A stretch of DNA of 64,000 bases from an uncultured Amylibacter sp. (GTDB lineage: Bacteria > Pseudomonadota > Alphaproteobacteria > Rhodobacterales > Rhodobacteraceae), in the NCBI GenBank assembly GCA_959347425.1, contig OY365741.1, positions 2,275,034-2,339,033 on the forward strand, written 5' to 3'. Shown here one piece after another: positions 28,640-38,759 of this stretch. A model generated the notes under the pieces. It ran no database searches. It had not been told where the DNA came from and saw only the letters and a list, made by a program, of their open reading frames with translations. The position numbers were made by a program, and so were the translations under genes. How positions within the stretch are numbered: the first letter of the stretch is position 1; every line of letters starts with the position of its first letter.

Positions 28640-28850
28640 TAGTTATTAGTTGTTAGTTATTAGTTATTAGTGGATTTTGTGGTAAAGTTTTTCTTAAATT
28701 AACGAGCTTGAGTGCAGACAAAAATAAATAAAAATATCATTTATCACTAACAACTCACAACTAACAACTCACAACTAACAACTCACAACTAACAACTCAC
28801 AACTAACAACTCACAACTAATAACTAACAACTAATAACTAACAACTAAAC
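28640..28850. repeat. Simple repeats between hflK and tRNA-Thr
   Basis: TTAGTTATTAGTTG units (28640-28672), then an inverse-strand run of aactcacaact and aactaacaact units (28745-28849), at least ten copies. The run abuts the CCA end of the tRNA gene. No gene is seen; the hflK promoter should lie in 28575-28640. Confidence 0.8.
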
Positions 28851-28851
28851 T

Positions 28852-28927
28852 TGGTGCCGCTGATAGGATTTGAACCTACGACCCCATCATTACGAATGAT
28901 GTGCTCTACCAGCTGAGCTACAGCGGC
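28852..28927 (-). tRNA. tRNA-Thr (anticodon CGT)
   Basis: Complete 76-nt cloverleaf with encoded CCA. Acceptor GCCGCTG / CAGCGGC, D arm GCTC-AGCTGGTA-GAGC, anticodon stem CATCA / TGATG around loop TTCGTAA (anticodon CGT, reading ACG), T arm GTAGG-TTCAAAT-CCTAT. It is 9 bp downstream of gor on the same strand, so it may be processed from a gor transcript or have its own promoter inside the gor 3' end. Confidence 0.96.
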
Positions 28928-28936
28928 AAACCCAGT

Positions 28937-30274
28937 TTATCCCCCTTTATCACAAACCCGCGTGGGCGCGCGCATAGTCACCAGCTCTTCCGCCGCCGTG
29001 GGATGCACCGCCACAACCGCATCAAAATCCGCCTTTGTCGCCCCCATTTTCACGGCAATCGCCGCCAGTTGTATCATTTCCCCCGCGGCATGTCCAACTA
29101 TATGCACGCCTAGAACCTTACCCGTGGCCACAGAGACTATCATCTTCATCAGCATCTTTTCATCGCGACCCGCCAAAATATGCTTCATCGGGCGGAAATG
29201 CGACACATAGACCTCCACCGATTCACGGGCGGACGCGGTTTCTTCCGTCAGCCCAACCGTGCCAATCTCTGGCTGGGTGAAAACCGCCGTGGCTATATCG
29301 GCGTAATCCATAGTGCGCGGGGTGGCGTGGAACGCGGTATCCACGAACGCCACAGCCTCGCGTATCGCAACGGGGGTGAGCTGGACGCGGTCGGTCACAT
29401 CGCCTATCGCATAAACGCCTTTGCGACTGGTTTGGGCGTAGTCATCAACGACTATCGCGCCTTTTTGGAGCGTGATATCCGCCTCCTCCAAGCCCATGTT
29501 TTCCGTATTCGGCACGCGCCCAGTCGCCAGCATCACCGCCCCAAATTGCTCGCCATTCACCCGCAGGGTTTCGGTAATCCCGTCAATATCGGTATTCGTG
29601 CGTAAATCAATGTTTTTATTGCGCATTTCGGAGGCTATGTGGTTGCGGACTTCGTTATCAAACCCGCGGAGGATTTGCTCGCCTCGGTAAAATTGCGTGG
29701 TTTTCACGCCCAATCCGTTTAGGATACAGGCGAACTCGCAGGCTATGTAGCCGCCGCCGACGATAAGGATGGATTTGGGTAATGTCGGCAGGTGGAATAT
29801 ATCGTTGGAAGTTATCGCGTGGCTCGCGCCCTTTATATTAGGGACAAAAGGGCGACCGCCCGTGGCAATAAGGATTTTATCGGCGGTTACGGTTTTGGTG
29901 TTTAGGTGGATTTCGTGCGGGTTGCCTAGGCGGGCGCGGGATTTGAAAACGGTGACCCCTGCTTTTTCAAGGTTCGTTTGGTATATGGATTCTAGGCGGG
30001 CGATTTCCGCGTCTTTGGCGGGTAGGAATTTTGCCCAATCAAATGTAGCGGGGGGGGTGTCCCAGCCGTAGCCTTTGGCATCGTTTAGGGTTTCTGAGAA
30101 TTCTGACGCGTAGACCATTAGTTTTTTCGGCACACAGCCGCGAATAACGCAAGTGCCACCCATGCGGTATTCTTCTGCTAGGGCAACTTTTGCCCCCGAT
30201 TCAGCGGCGAGGCGGGCGGCACGAACCCCGCCAGAGCCTCCGCCGATAACGAATAAATCAAAGTCGTGGGTCAT
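28937..30274 (-). CDS. gor: Glutathione-disulfide reductase
   Basis: NADPH-dependent flavoenzyme reducing GSSG. 445 residues. FAD motif VIGGGSGGVRAA, redox disulfide in GGTCVIRGCVPKKL, NADPH motif IVGGGYIACEFA, FAD-binding AIGDVTDRVQLTPVA and the dimer-interface catalytic His-Glu in VHPTAAEEL. The VIR insert in the CxxxxC motif is the usual alphaproteobacterial form. It lies downstream of rpiA (14 bp) on the same strand. Confidence 0.93.
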   Translation of the reverse strand: MTHDFDLFVIGGGSGGVRAARLAAESGAKVALAEEYRMGGTCVIRGCVPKKLMVYASEFSETLNDAKGYGWDTPPATFDWAKFLPAKDAEIARLESIYQTNLEKAGVTVFKSRARLGNPHEIHLNTKTVTADKILIATGGRPFVPNIKGASHAITSNDIFHLPTLPKSILIVGGGYIACEFACILNGLGVKTTQFYRGEQILRGFDNEVRNHIASEMRNKNIDLRTNTDIDGITETLRVNGEQFGAVMLATGRVPNTENMGLEEADITLQKGAIVVDDYAQTSRKGVYAIGDVTDRVQLTPVAIREAVAFVDTAFHATPRTMDYADIATAVFTQPEIGTVGLTEETASARESVEVYVSHFRPMKHILAGRDEKMLMKMIVSVATGKVLGVHIVGHAAGEMIQLAAIAVKMGATKADFDAVVAVHPTAAEELVTMRAPTRVCDKGG

Positions 30275-30288
30275 TGGGGTGTTCCTTT

Positions 30289-31101
30289 TTATACCTGTAT
30301 ATTGGCGAGCATATAAGCAAGATCTGCCAAATCATAGTGGCTTTCCACCCAATCCCCGCCCGTTTCACGCGTCCGCACGATACCCGCCGAATCCGCCATT
30401 ATCACCGCATTCGCCGTATCCACGAAAAGCCCTGTTTCCACGACCCCAGCTACGGATTGCAAAGCATTATCCAAAGCAGTGGGATTCGCAATAGATTTCA
30501 AGTGCAAATCCAATATGCGATGACCCTCATCAGTGATAAAGGGCTTACCCCCTACCTTGCGCCAATCGGTTTTATTACAGTATGTTTTGTTCGCATCCAA
30601 AGCCTGCCAAATATGCCACACCGTAGTTTCCCAAGCAAACTGAACAACCTCCACAGGTAAAGGAAACGCCCCCAGTCTTTCCACATTTTTACTCGCATCG
30701 GTAATCACTATAAAACGCTTTGCCGACCGCGCTGTCATCTTTTCTTGCAGTAAAGCCCCGCCCCCGCCTTTTATCAAATTATGGTAGGAGTCAAACTCGT
30801 CCGCACCATCAATTGCCAAATCCAAAGGCGTAGCATTTTCCAACCGGGATAGGTCATCCAGCGATTCAATTTTTATCCCCAGACTTTCTGCTAATTTGGT
30901 AATCTGCGAAGAAGTCGCACAGGCGCGGAAGTTCAGCCCGTTTGCTTGGGCTTGGGCAAGTAGTTTCACAAACCAAGAGACAGTAGAGCCAGAGCCTATG
31001 CCTATTTTCATTCCATCCTTAACTTCCGCCAGAGCATGCCGTGCCGCAAATATTTTTGCTTTTTCAGCATTAGGTAAGTTTTGTAGGTCTGCTATATTCA
31101 T
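30289..31101 (-). CDS. rpiA: Ribose-5-phosphate isomerase A
   Basis: Interconverts ribose 5-phosphate and ribulose 5-phosphate in the pentose phosphate pathway. 270 residues, slightly longer than the common 220-230. Signatures: IGSGSTV, IDGADEFDSYHNLIKGGGGA, LLQEK, and VVETGLFVD. Placement with gor links NADPH/pentose metabolism, and pgi, pgl and zwf are at the other end of the window. Stop and start of neighbours are separated by 14 bp only. Confidence 0.95.
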   Translation of the reverse strand: MNIADLQNLPNAEKAKIFAARHALAEVKDGMKIGIGSGSTVSWFVKLLAQAQANGLNFRACATSSQITKLAESLGIKIESLDDLSRLENATPLDLAIDGADEFDSYHNLIKGGGGALLQEKMTARSAKRFIVITDASKNVERLGAFPLPVEVVQFAWETTVWHIWQALDANKTYCNKTDWRKVGGKPFITDEGHRILDLHLKSIANPTALDNALQSVAGVVETGLFVDTANAVIMADSAGIVRTRETGGDWVESHYDLADLAYMLANIQV

Positions 31102-31311
31102 TTGATTTGACTCCTCTTGTCTTGCCCCTTTTAACTTATTTTTTCACAATTCACAATTCACTAATCGTTAATCACTAATCACTAATCACTAATCACTATT
31201 CCTATGTCGTTTTCCACACCCCACATGGTTAAATAACGCCTAGCTTCCGCACAATACCCTGCTAAATAAAACCTTCACTAATAACTAATAACTAATAACT
31301 AACAACTACCC
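31102..31311. repeat. Divergent spacer rpiA / sdaA with simple repeats
   Basis: attcacaattcac, TTAATCG-like and (ctaatca)n units (31146-31197), a non-repeat stretch (31198-31275) likely to hold promoters, then actaataactaataactaac (31277-31305) ending 6 bp before the sdaA start. No gene is seen. Confidence 0.65.
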
Positions 31312-32688
31312 ATGTTCCTCAGCATCTTTGACATCTTCAAAATCGGCATAGGCCCGTCGTCCAGCCACACAATGGGGCCGATGGTCGCGGCAAAACGATT
31401 CCTCAGCCAAATCCAAACCGCCAAAATCAAACCCGCCCGATTGGGTGCGTCCTTGCACGGGTCGCTCGCCTTTACGGGCAAGGGGCATCACTCGGATTTC
31501 GCCGTCATCATGGGGCTGGCGGGCGCACAACCCGAAACGTTCGACCAAAAAGCCGCCGCCTTGCTGTTGGAACACATCACGGAGACGAAAACCATCCGCC
31601 CTGACGGACATCCGCTTTACCAATTCGACCCGCAAACCGCAGTCGCCTTTGATTACGACACCATTCTACCCGCCCATTCCAACGGCATGACATTCTTTGC
31701 CTATGACGCGGACGGCAAGGTTATATTAGAGCAAATCTTTTATTCCATAGGCGGTGGCTTCGTTCAAACAGACGCAGAAATGACGGAAAACGCATCCACA
31801 AAAGGCCCCGTGCAGAAGGTATTTTACCCCTTTAGTACGGCGGACGAATTGCTATCCATGTGCAAATCCACGGGCAAAACCATAGCCGAGATAGTCCATG
31901 ACAACGAAATCATGCACATGTCGGCGGGTGAGTTAAAGGCAGGGATTGACCGTATTTGGGACGTTATGGATGACTGCATTAACAAAGGCTTGAAGACCGG
32001 CGGAATTCTGCCGGGCGGGTTAAATGTGCGCAGGCGGGCGCAGGGTATTTATGATGCTTTGAACGCCGAACACGGGCAGAATCAAACCGCCCCGCATGTG
32101 ATAAATGATTGGATTGCCACCTATGCTATGGCGGTGAATGAGCAGAACGCGGCGGGTGCCCGCGTGGTAACCGCCCCCACGAACGGCGCGGCTGGGGTTA
32201 TTCCAGCGACTCTGCGGTATTATAGGGATCATGTGCCGAATGCTTCGGCGGACGGGGTGGAGGTGTTTTTGCTGACCGCGGCGGCGATTGGCGCGTTAAT
32301 AAAATCCAATGCGTCCATATCGGGGGCAGAGGTCGGGTGTCAAGGCGAAGTCGGCTCGGCCGCGTCTATGGCGGCGGCGGGGTTATGTGCGGTTATGGGC
32401 GGGACTCCGATGCAGATTGAAAACGCGGCGGAAATAGCGTTAGAGCATCATTTGGGAATGACTTGCGATCCGATTGCCGGGCTGGTGCAGGCTCCGTGTA
32501 TTGAGCGGAACGGGCTGGGCGCGATAAAAGCAGTGTCGGCCGCGTCGCTGGCGTTACGCGGGGATGGTGTGCATTTGGTGAGTTTGGATGCGTGTATTGA
32601 GACTATGCGCCAGACTGGGCTGGATATGAATACGAAGTATAAAGAGACTTCGTTGGGCGGGTTGGCGGTGAATTTGCCGGCGTGCTAG
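31312..32688 (+). CDS. sdaA: L-serine ammonia-lyase (iron-sulfur type)
   Basis: Deaminates L-serine to pyruvate and ammonia using a 4Fe-4S cluster. 458-residue single-chain form: N-terminal beta domain with [21 protein letters not shown]-terminal alpha domain with GCQGEVGSA and [16 protein letters not shown], supplying the three cluster cysteines, plus [12 protein letters not shown]. The last codons (PAC) run into a TAGTTATTAGTTG repeat. It is convergent with dapB with only that repeat between them. Confidence 0.94.
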   Translation: MFLSIFDIFKIGIGPSSSHTMGPMVAAKRFLSQIQTAKIKPARLGASLHGSLAFTGKGHHSDFAVIMGLAGAQPETFDQKAAALLLEHITETKTIRPDGHPLYQFDPQTAVAFDYDTILPAHSNGMTFFAYDADGKVILEQIFYSIGGGFVQTDAEMTENASTKGPVQKVFYPFSTADELLSMCKSTGKTIAEIVHDNEIMHMSAGELKAGIDRIWDVMDDCINKGLKTGGILPGGLNVRRRAQGIYDALNAEHGQNQTAPHVINDWIATYAMAVNEQNAAGARVVTAPTNGAAGVIPATLRYYRDHVPNASADGVEVFLLTAAAIGALIKSNASISGAEVGCQGEVGSAASMAAAGLCAVMGGTPMQIENAAEIALEHHLGMTCDPIAGLVQAPCIERNGLGAIKAVSAASLALRGDGVHLVSLDACIETMRQTGLDMNTKYKETSLGGLAVNLPAC

Positions 32689-32713
32689 TTATTAGTTGTT
32701 AGTTATTAGTTTT

Positions 32714-33565
32714 TTAGGCGTTAATTTTTATTCCTTGAACATCAATCCCCAAAACATGTCGCATATTATACGCGCCATTCGGTTTTCCTATACCCCAACG
32801 CGCGGCTTGCAACGCACCCCGTACAAAAATAGATCTATCGGTCGCAACATGGCGCAACACTATACGTTCGCCGTCCGCCGCAAAAATAACATCATGCTCA
32901 CCAACAACATCACCGCCACGAACAGAGTGAAACCCGATCTCGCCAGTTTTTCGCGCAACGTCAAATCCATCTCGCCCGCGCTGACGGACATTGTCCAGTT
33001 TAAAACCGCGTCCTCGAGATGCGGCAATTCCCAACATAATTGCCGTACCAGACGGCGCATCAAGTTTATGGCGATGATGGGATTCTATAATCTCTATATC
33101 AAAACTATCATCCAGCACGCCCGCTACTTGTTGCGTTAATGCCGCCAGCAAATTAACGCCAAGACTCATATTTCCAGACTGGATTATTGGCGTGTGGGTG
33201 CTTGCTTTGGTCATTTTTTTTAACTCGCTTGTAGCAAAACCAGTCGTGCCAATCACCAAAACACATTTTGCCTGTGCCGCCAATTCGGCATGATAAAGGC
33301 TTGCGTCTCGATGTGTGAAATCAATCACCGCATCAGCTTTGGCAAACAAATCCACCGCGTCATCAACAATCATCACATCCTTACCCTCGCCCCACAAGTA
33401 ATCACCGCCCAAACACGCCCCGACATTACGCCCGACCCATTCGCTCCCCTTGCGTTCGGTTGCACCAATCAGTTCCATATCATCGGCCGCCAGAACGCCC
33501 TTCATCAACGCCTGCCCCATCCGCCCAGACGCGCCCATAACTGCTACTTTAATTTTATCTGCCAT
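32714..33565 (-). CDS. dapB: 4-hydroxy-tetrahydrodipicolinate reductase
   Basis: NAD(P)H-dependent step of lysine/diaminopimelate synthesis. 283 residues from ATG 33565 (better spaced from AGGAAAA than ATG 33568). Signatures: nucleotide motif [23 protein letters not shown], and the catalytic [15 protein letters not shown] with the His pair and Lys. It is divergent from rbfA. Confidence 0.96.
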   Translation of the reverse strand: MADKIKVAVMGASGRMGQALMKGVLAADDMELIGATERKGSEWVGRNVGACLGGDYLWGEGKDVMIVDDAVDLFAKADAVIDFTHRDASLYHAELAAQAKCVLVIGTTGFATSELKKMTKASTHTPIIQSGNMSLGVNLLAALTQQVAGVLDDSFDIEIIESHHRHKLDAPSGTAIMLGIAASRGRGFKLDNVRQRGRDGFDVARKTGEIGFHSVRGGDVVGEHDVIFAADGERIVLRHVATDRSIFVRGALQAARWGIGKPNGAYNMRHVLGIDVQGIKINA

Positions 33566-33576
33566 CATTTTTCCTA

Positions 33577-33604
33577 TTGTGTTTTGCCCAGAATTTGCTA
33601 TATC
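33577..33604 (+). promoter_or_regulatory. Putative promoter of the rbfA-truB operon
   Basis: TTGTGT (33577-33582), 16-nt spacer, TATATC (33599-33604), about 37 bp upstream of the rbfA ATG. It was found by eye and is a moderate match. Confidence 0.35.
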
Positions 33605-33640
33605 CTACCCTAAATCCACACAAAGTCAAGGCACATAATC

Positions 33641-34051
33641 ATGGCAAAGAAACCCGAACATCGCGGCACTTTCACCCGCGCCCAAAGCCAACGCCAACTG
33701 CGCGTGGGTGAAAATATCCGCCGCGCCCTCGCCCAGATTTTGCAACGCGATGGACTGCACGATCCGGCGCTGGCACAGACCTCTATCACCATCGGCGAAG
33801 TCCGTTCCAGCAGTGATTTGAAGACCGCGCATATCTATGCCCTGCCGCTCGGCGGGGAAAACGCCCCCGCGGTTATTGAGGCTTTGAACCGCAATGCCTC
33901 GGAGATTCGGTTTGCGTTAAATAAGCATTTGGCGATGAAATTTTCCCCCCAATTGCGGTTTTTTCTGGATGAAACCTTTGACCATATTGACCAAACCCGC
34001 GCGTTGCTAGACCGCGATGCGGTGCGTGCGGATGTGGCGAAAGATGGTTAA
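33641..34051 (+). CDS. rbfA: Ribosome-binding factor A
   Basis: Small KH-fold protein needed for late maturation of the 30S subunit and cold adaptation. 136 residues: RQLRVGENIRRALAQIL, VRSSSDLKTAHIYALPLGG, FALNKHLAMKFSPQLRFFLDETFDHID. The gene is followed by truB, whose ATG (34044) lies inside the last codons, an operon order conserved across bacteria. Confidence 0.95.
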   Translation: MAKKPEHRGTFTRAQSQRQLRVGENIRRALAQILQRDGLHDPALAQTSITIGEVRSSSDLKTAHIYALPLGGENAPAVIEALNRNASEIRFALNKHLAMKFSPQLRFFLDETFDHIDQTRALLDRDAVRADVAKDG

Positions 34052-34970
34052 AACTCCGCCTAAACCACCCCGCAAAAAACTGCCCATAGACGGCTGGTTG
34101 GTGATTGATAAACCCGCGAACATGACCTCTAATACCGTTGTTAATAAGGTAAAATGGGCGATGTCCGCCGCCAAAGCTGGGCATAGCGGCACGCTGGACC
34201 CGACCGCCACTGGGATTTTGCCAATCGCGCTGGGCGAGGCGACGAAAACCATCCCCTTTGTCATGGACGCGCTGAAAACCTACCGTTTCACCCTGCGTTT
34301 GGGGGTTGCCACGAACACCGACGATACCGAGGGCGAAGTGACCTCCACCAGCGAAATCCGCCCCGATGATGCGGCGATTCGCGCGGGTTTAACAACGTTT
34401 GAGGGCGATATTATGCAGCGTCCCCCGCAATTTTCAGCGGTGAAAATTGACGGGCAACGCGCCTATCATTTGGCACGGGCTGGGGTGGATTTCACGGTGC
34501 AGGAGCGGCCTTTGTGGGTGGAATCTCTGGCACTGATTTCGCGCCCCGATGCCGACCATGTCGTGCTGGAAATGGTGTGTGGGAAAGGCGGTTATGTGCG
34601 CTCTATCGCGCGGGATTTGGGGGAAATGCTGGGGTGTTTTGCCCATGTTGCGGGGTTGCGCCGTACCGAAACGGCGGGTTTTAATGAGAGCCACGCGGTG
34701 GATTGGGACGCGGTTTTGAACGCGGATTTGGGGGCGTTATCGGCGCGTTTGTTGCCGATAGAGGCGGGTTTGCACAGCCTGCCCTGCGTGGTTTGCCCGA
34801 TGGACGCGGCAAACAGCCTCTATCAAGGCAACCCCGCCCCCGTGATTTTCTGCGAGGCGGAAGAGGGTGCGCAGGCTTGGGCGCGGTGTGGCGAGCGACC
34901 AATAGCCATTGGCGTTTATAGCAACGGGATGGTGCATCCGAATCGGGTGCTGTTGCCGTCCAAACGATGA
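34044..34970 (+). CDS. truB: tRNA pseudouridine(55) synthase
   Basis: Makes pseudouridine 55 in the tRNA T arm. Start ATG 34044 (MVKTPPKPPRKK) is chosen because the longer frame lies wholly within rbfA. 308 residues; catalytic D52 in GHSGTLDPTATG, also DGWLVIDKPANMTS and GKGGYVRSIARDLG, and a C-terminal PUA-like segment. It overlaps rbfA at its start and DUF1643 at its stop (ATGA). Confidence 0.95.
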   Translation: MVKTPPKPPRKKLPIDGWLVIDKPANMTSNTVVNKVKWAMSAAKAGHSGTLDPTATGILPIALGEATKTIPFVMDALKTYRFTLRLGVATNTDDTEGEVTSTSEIRPDDAAIRAGLTTFEGDIMQRPPQFSAVKIDGQRAYHLARAGVDFTVQERPLWVESLALISRPDADHVVLEMVCGKGGYVRSIARDLGEMLGCFAHVAGLRRTETAGFNESHAVDWDAVLNADLGALSARLLPIEAGLHSLPCVVCPMDAANSLYQGNPAPVIFCEAEEGAQAWARCGERPIAIGVYSNGMVHPNRVLLPSKR

Positions 34971-35485
34971 ATTATGCGAATATGATAAACAGAACCCACA
35001 GACGGATTGACGCGGATTGCTTGGCGATATACTCGGACTGCGAGGCGTACCGCTATCTGTTGCAGATAGTTTGGGATGTCACCGCGCCGATGGCTATGTT
35101 CGTGATGTTAAACCCGTCCACCGCCACCGAATTGGCAAACGATCCAACCGTGGAGCGATGCGAAATCCGCGCCCGCCGTGCGGATTTTGGCGGGGTGTCT
35201 ATCGGCAATATCTTCGCCTATCGCGCCACAGACCCGCGCGAATTGCAACGGGTGGCAGACCCAATCGGGGCGGGCAACGATGCTATTATTGCGCGGCACG
35301 CGGGGCTGGCGGGGGCGGTTATTTGCGCTTGGGGCAACCACGGCGGGTTATTGGGGCGAGGCGAGGCGGTGCATGCGATGTTGCGCGGGCAAGTGGGTGC
35401 GTTGTGGCATCTGGGTTTGAACAAAAGCGGCCAGCCCAAACATCCGTTGTATATTTCTTACGCACAAGGTTTTGTTCGGTATTAG
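34967..35485 (+). CDS. DUF1643 protein
   Basis: 172 residues coupled to truB by ATGA. DUF1643 signatures: MFVMLNPSTATELANDPTVERC, IGNIFAYRATDPRELQ and VICAWGNHG. The family is widespread, often phage- or island-borne, with no assigned activity. Here it sits in the rbfA-truB operon and may simply be a passenger. The end (FVRY and stop) merges with TTAGTTATTAGTGATTAG. Confidence 0.85.
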   Translation: MNYANMINRTHRRIDADCLAIYSDCEAYRYLLQIVWDVTAPMAMFVMLNPSTATELANDPTVERCEIRARRADFGGVSIGNIFAYRATDPRELQRVADPIGAGNDAIIARHAGLAGAVICAWGNHGGLLGRGEAVHAMLRGQVGALWHLGLNKSGQPKHPLYISYAQGFVRY

Positions 35486-35920
35486 TTATTAGTTATTAGT
35501 GATTAGTGATTAGTGATTAGTGATTTTAACTGGATTAACTAGAAATTACTCAAGGTGAGTTATTTTGAGTTATTCATTACTCCGATTAACTCACTTGAGT
35601 TATTTTTAACTCACATTAACTCAAAATAACTCAAAATAACTCAAAATAACTCAAAATAACTCAAAATAACTCAAAATAACTCAAAATAACTCAATTAACT
35701 CACTTTAACTCAAAATAACTCACATTAACCACCTGTGGTTATTTTGGTTATTAAATAACTCAATTAACCACGATTAACTGCGGTTGGTTATTTTTGGTTA
35801 TTTTTGGTTATTCTTGGTTATTCTTGGTTATTCTTGGTTATTTTTGGTTATTTTTGGTTATTTGTGGTTATGGCAGTTATGAATAACCAATCACTAACAA
35901 CTAACAACTAACAACTAGAT
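35481..35920. repeat. Complex 10-bp-phased tandem repeat region
   Basis: Starts with TTAGTTATTAGTGATTAG units in the DUF1643 stop. A palindromic TCACTTGAGTTATT zone (about 35555-35610) precedes seven perfect TCAAAATAAC decamers (35621-35690), degenerate decamers (35691-35790), and about eight TT(C/T)TTGGTTA decamers (35791-35870). The region closes with actaacaact units to 35918. The two decamers are related as inverse complements (TCAAAATAAC versus GTTATTTTGA/GGTTATTTTT), so the block could fold on itself. Units are 10 bp, one helical turn. No gene is seen. Confidence 0.85.
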
Positions 35921-35996
35921 ATTGACCTTTGCCAACAACCCGCTAATATCCCCCTACCCTATTCACATAAAAACTATCGCCAAAGGAATCCCCCAA

Positions 35997-37007
35997 ATGA
36001 AAACCATGAAAGCAATCGGCTACACCGCAGCAGGCGCAATAGACGCGCCAAACGCGCTGGTAGAATTCACCGCGCCAATCCCCGAAATCACAGCCAACGA
36101 TTTGCTGGTGGAAGTCCGAGGAATCTCCGTAAACCCCGTTGATACAAAAATCCGCAAAGCCCAATCCCCCGATTCGGGGCATAAAATCATAGGCTATGAC
36201 GCGGCGGGCATCGTCCGCGCCACGGGCAACGCGGTGACAAAATTCAAAATCGGCGACGAAGTCTTCTACGCGGGCGACATCACTCGCCCAGGCACAAACG
36301 CCCAATTCCACGCGGTGGACGCGCGGATAGTCGCTCGCAAACCCAAATCTCTGGATTTCGCGCAATCGGCGGGGATGGCATTGACTTCCATCACGGCGTG
36401 GGAGCTGATGTTCGACTCCCTGCGATTAACACGCGGGCAGAAGGGCGCGATTTTAATCATAGGCGGCGCGGGCGGGGTCGGCTCAATCCTGATACAACTG
36501 GTGAAACGGCTGACGAGCATGCGGGTGATAGCAACGGCTTCGCGCGATGAAACAATCGCGTGGGTGCGCAAAATGGGCGCGGATGATGTGGTCAATCACC
36601 ACGAGGATTTGGCAACGCAAATGGCGGATTTGGGGTGTGCGCCGGGCTATGTCGCCGCGTTAAACGGCTCGGCCGCGCATTTCGGCGCGATTGTGGATCT
36701 GATAAAACCGCGCGGGCATATTGGGATTATTGATGATTTTGGCGCGTGTGATATGATGCTGGCAAAGCCCAAATCGCTGAGCGTGAATTGGGAGTTTATG
36801 TTCACGCGGTCTATGTTTAACACGGAGGATATGGCGGCGCAAGGTGCGTTGCTGGATGAAGTGGCGGGGTTGCTGGATAAGGGCGATTTGATACCGACCG
36901 TGACGGGCAATCTTGGCGTGATGAGCGCCGATGCTATGATAAAAGCCCACAGGTTGCAGGAAGACGGGCGGGTTATTGGGAAGAATGTTCTTTTTGTTAA
37001 CGATTAA
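35997..37007 (+). CDS. Zinc-type alcohol dehydrogenase-like (quinone oxidoreductase family) protein
   Basis: Start ATG 35997 is chosen for the AAAGGAA ribosome-binding site 8 nt upstream; the longer frame starts in repeat DNA. 336 residues, MDR superfamily: GroES-like domain (1-130, [26 protein letters not shown]) and Rossmann domain with [15 protein letters not shown]. The catalytic and structural zinc cysteines of true alcohol dehydrogenases are missing, so it is more like the ZADH/quinone-reductase branch, an NADPH-dependent reductase of enones or quinones. Substrate is unknown. Ends FVND at a TTAACGATTAACGATG repeat. Confidence 0.85.
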   Translation: MKTMKAIGYTAAGAIDAPNALVEFTAPIPEITANDLLVEVRGISVNPVDTKIRKAQSPDSGHKIIGYDAAGIVRATGNAVTKFKIGDEVFYAGDITRPGTNAQFHAVDARIVARKPKSLDFAQSAGMALTSITAWELMFDSLRLTRGQKGAILIIGGAGGVGSILIQLVKRLTSMRVIATASRDETIAWVRKMGADDVVNHHEDLATQMADLGCAPGYVAALNGSAAHFGAIVDLIKPRGHIGIIDDFGACDMMLAKPKSLSVNWEFMFTRSMFNTEDMAAQGALLDEVAGLLDKGDLIPTVTGNLGVMSADAMIKAHRLQEDGRVIGKNVLFVND

Positions 37008-37643
37008 CGATGAATGAGTCTTTGCCACGGCTCGTTTGCAGAGGGCGTGGCTTTTGTGCATATAGAGCTTTACTTGCGTAAAGCCCATCCACAAAAGCCT
37101 TTGGTTATGCTTGGCAAATCCTTTTTAAATAAAATAACCATTATTCATGGCGGTACGTAGGTCGCGCGAACCCGAAGGGTGTGCGTCTTGGTTGTTAGGT
37201 ATTAAGGAATTTGCGTCACCGAAGACTCTTAAAGACTATTGACCCAGTACAAACGATAAGCTGACGCGCACCCGTGGGGGTGAGGGTGCGCGCGACCGCC
37301 CCCCCTGCGGGCACGCCCGCTAAAATTAAGGAACAAGGCGGTCGTTTCCTAGGATTGTAGATTGTCCTAGATTAACTATTACCGATTCTGCCCTGCGGGT
37401 CTTCGTCATTTCTTCGAAATGCCGACCAATCAAGAAGTGGCAGAAAAATATTCACCTTTCATCAAATATCATTCATTGTTAATTTACTTATGCTTTGCCA
37501 AGTATAGATCGGGCTTTTGGCATGCCCTCACGAAGTGGGGGCTACGCACAAAAGACCACGCTGGTCGGCATTCGCGTAGCGATGACGAAGACCCGCAAGG
37601 GCTAAAATAACTAATAACTAATAACTAATAACTAAAAACCCCC
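37008..37643. repeat. Composite of families B, C and A
   Basis: In order: family B palindrome (37049-37099); tttggttatgcttggcaaa; family C (about 37134-37400: ggtcgcgcgaacccgaaggg, ttgcgtcaccgaagactctt, attgacccagtacaaacgat, hairpin-rich cgcgcacccgtgggggtgag); then cttcgtcatttcttcgaaatgccgacc and gaagtggcagaaaaatattcacc; and a family A end (37509-37605, gggcttttggcatgccctca ... gaccacgctggtcggcattc). An inverted family C copy is at about 62698-62960. Short open frames here recur with the repeat and are not taken as genes. Confidence 0.75.
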
Positions 37644-37682
37644 CCATAAAAAAAGCAAGCGACCTTACGACCGCTTGCTTTT
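37644..37682 (-). terminator. Bidirectional-looking terminator downstream of proX
   Basis: Stem AAAAGCAAGCG (37651-37661) / CGCTTGCTTTT (37672-37682), 10-nt loop. On the minus strand it is followed by a run of seven T (37648-37654), 58 bp beyond the proX stop. Confidence 0.85.
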
Positions 37683-37739
37683 ATCATTCATCACTAGTAA
37701 TTAATCACTAAAAACTAAAAACTAATCACTAATCACTAA

Positions 37740-38759
37740 CTAAAGCGCTTTATCAATCTTTTTCGCCACTTCTGGTGATACCCAAGTAGACCATACATCG
37801 CGGTGATTTTCTAGGAACTCAATCGCTGTGTCCTCGGCTGATGCCTGCTCTTCTTCCTTATAGTTAAGCATTTTATTCATCACTGGCCCAGGAAATACCC
37901 GCTTGGATAAATAGTCATAGGCAACACCGCCCGCTTTCTTAAATTCATCGGTTACAACCGTGTGAATAATAGCGGGAGACCAGCCAGACTGCTGTGGATC
38001 ATCGCATTCCTGCTCTGGTTTCACAATGCACCCATTCCAGTGCTCATCACCAGCATAAGGCACGCCCCACGGCAGATTAACCAGACCGTATTTACCAGCC
38101 AACGCGGTTGGCGCCCAGTAATACCCTAGCCATTCTTCCCCGCGTTCCACGGCCTTTGCCAGCGAGCCAGACAACCCCGCGCCAGAGCCCGGATCAATCA
38201 GTTTCCAGCCCTTTGCTTCCATATCAAACGCACGGAACAAATTGCGAGTCACCAGATTACAGCCCCAACCAGGAGGACACCCGATAAGCGCACCTTTGCT
38301 GGGGTCTTCGGAATCTGGGAACAGGTCAGGACGTTCCAAAATCTTGACAATCGTGTCCAATTCGGGGTATTTTTCCACGAAAGAAGGCGGTACGAACCAG
38401 CCCTCTGACACGCCGGTAATCGGCCCGTCCACAACCGAATGCATGCGCCCCTCTGCTATCGCGGCTTGCAAGGGGTCTTGCACGAAATTAACCCAGAGTT
38501 CTGGGGCAATATCGGGTTTCCCCTTAGCGTTCATGGACGTGAAAGACGGCACGGTATCGCCCGGTACCAGTTCCGGATCGCAGCCATAGCCGTTTTCCAA
38601 AATAAAGGCATCGATATTCGCCAAAAGCGAAGCCGAAGCCCAAGTCATATCGGCAATTTGCACCTTACCACATTCCTGCGCAAGCGCGGGTGTGGAGGCG
38701 GCAAAGCCCAAAGTTAAAGTCGCCAAGCCAATGGCAACAGGTGTGATGTGTGTTCGCAT
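37740..38759 (-). CDS. ProX/OpuAC-type glycine betaine-like substrate-binding protein
   Basis: Periplasmic binding protein of an ABC uptake system for quaternary amines (glycine betaine, choline, proline betaine). 339 residues: signal peptide to about residue 27 (FAASTPALA-QE), then an OpuAC-type domain with IADMTWASASLLANIDAFIL and PELWVNFVQDPLQ. Aromatic residues for cation-pi binding are plausible among W60-type sites (WVNF, EGWFVPP, GYYWAPTALAGKYG). No permease or ATPase is adjacent, so it is an orphan here. It has its own terminator. The ligand is inferred from family only. Confidence 0.85.
   Translation of the reverse strand: MRTHITPVAIGLATLTLGFAASTPALAQECGKVQIADMTWASASLLANIDAFILENGYGCDPELVPGDTVPSFTSMNAKGKPDIAPELWVNFVQDPLQAAIAEGRMHSVVDGPITGVSEGWFVPPSFVEKYPELDTIVKILERPDLFPDSEDPSKGALIGCPPGWGCNLVTRNLFRAFDMEAKGWKLIDPGSGAGLSGSLAKAVERGEEWLGYYWAPTALAGKYGLVNLPWGVPYAGDEHWNGCIVKPEQECDDPQQSGWSPAIIHTVVTDEFKKAGGVAYDYLSKRVFPGPVMNKMLNYKEEEQASAEDTAIEFLENHRDVWSTWVSPEVAKKIDKAL

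Noticed and set aside
35621..35870. CRISPR-like array
   Set aside because: Units are 10 bp and directly adjacent without spacers; there are no cas genes nearby.
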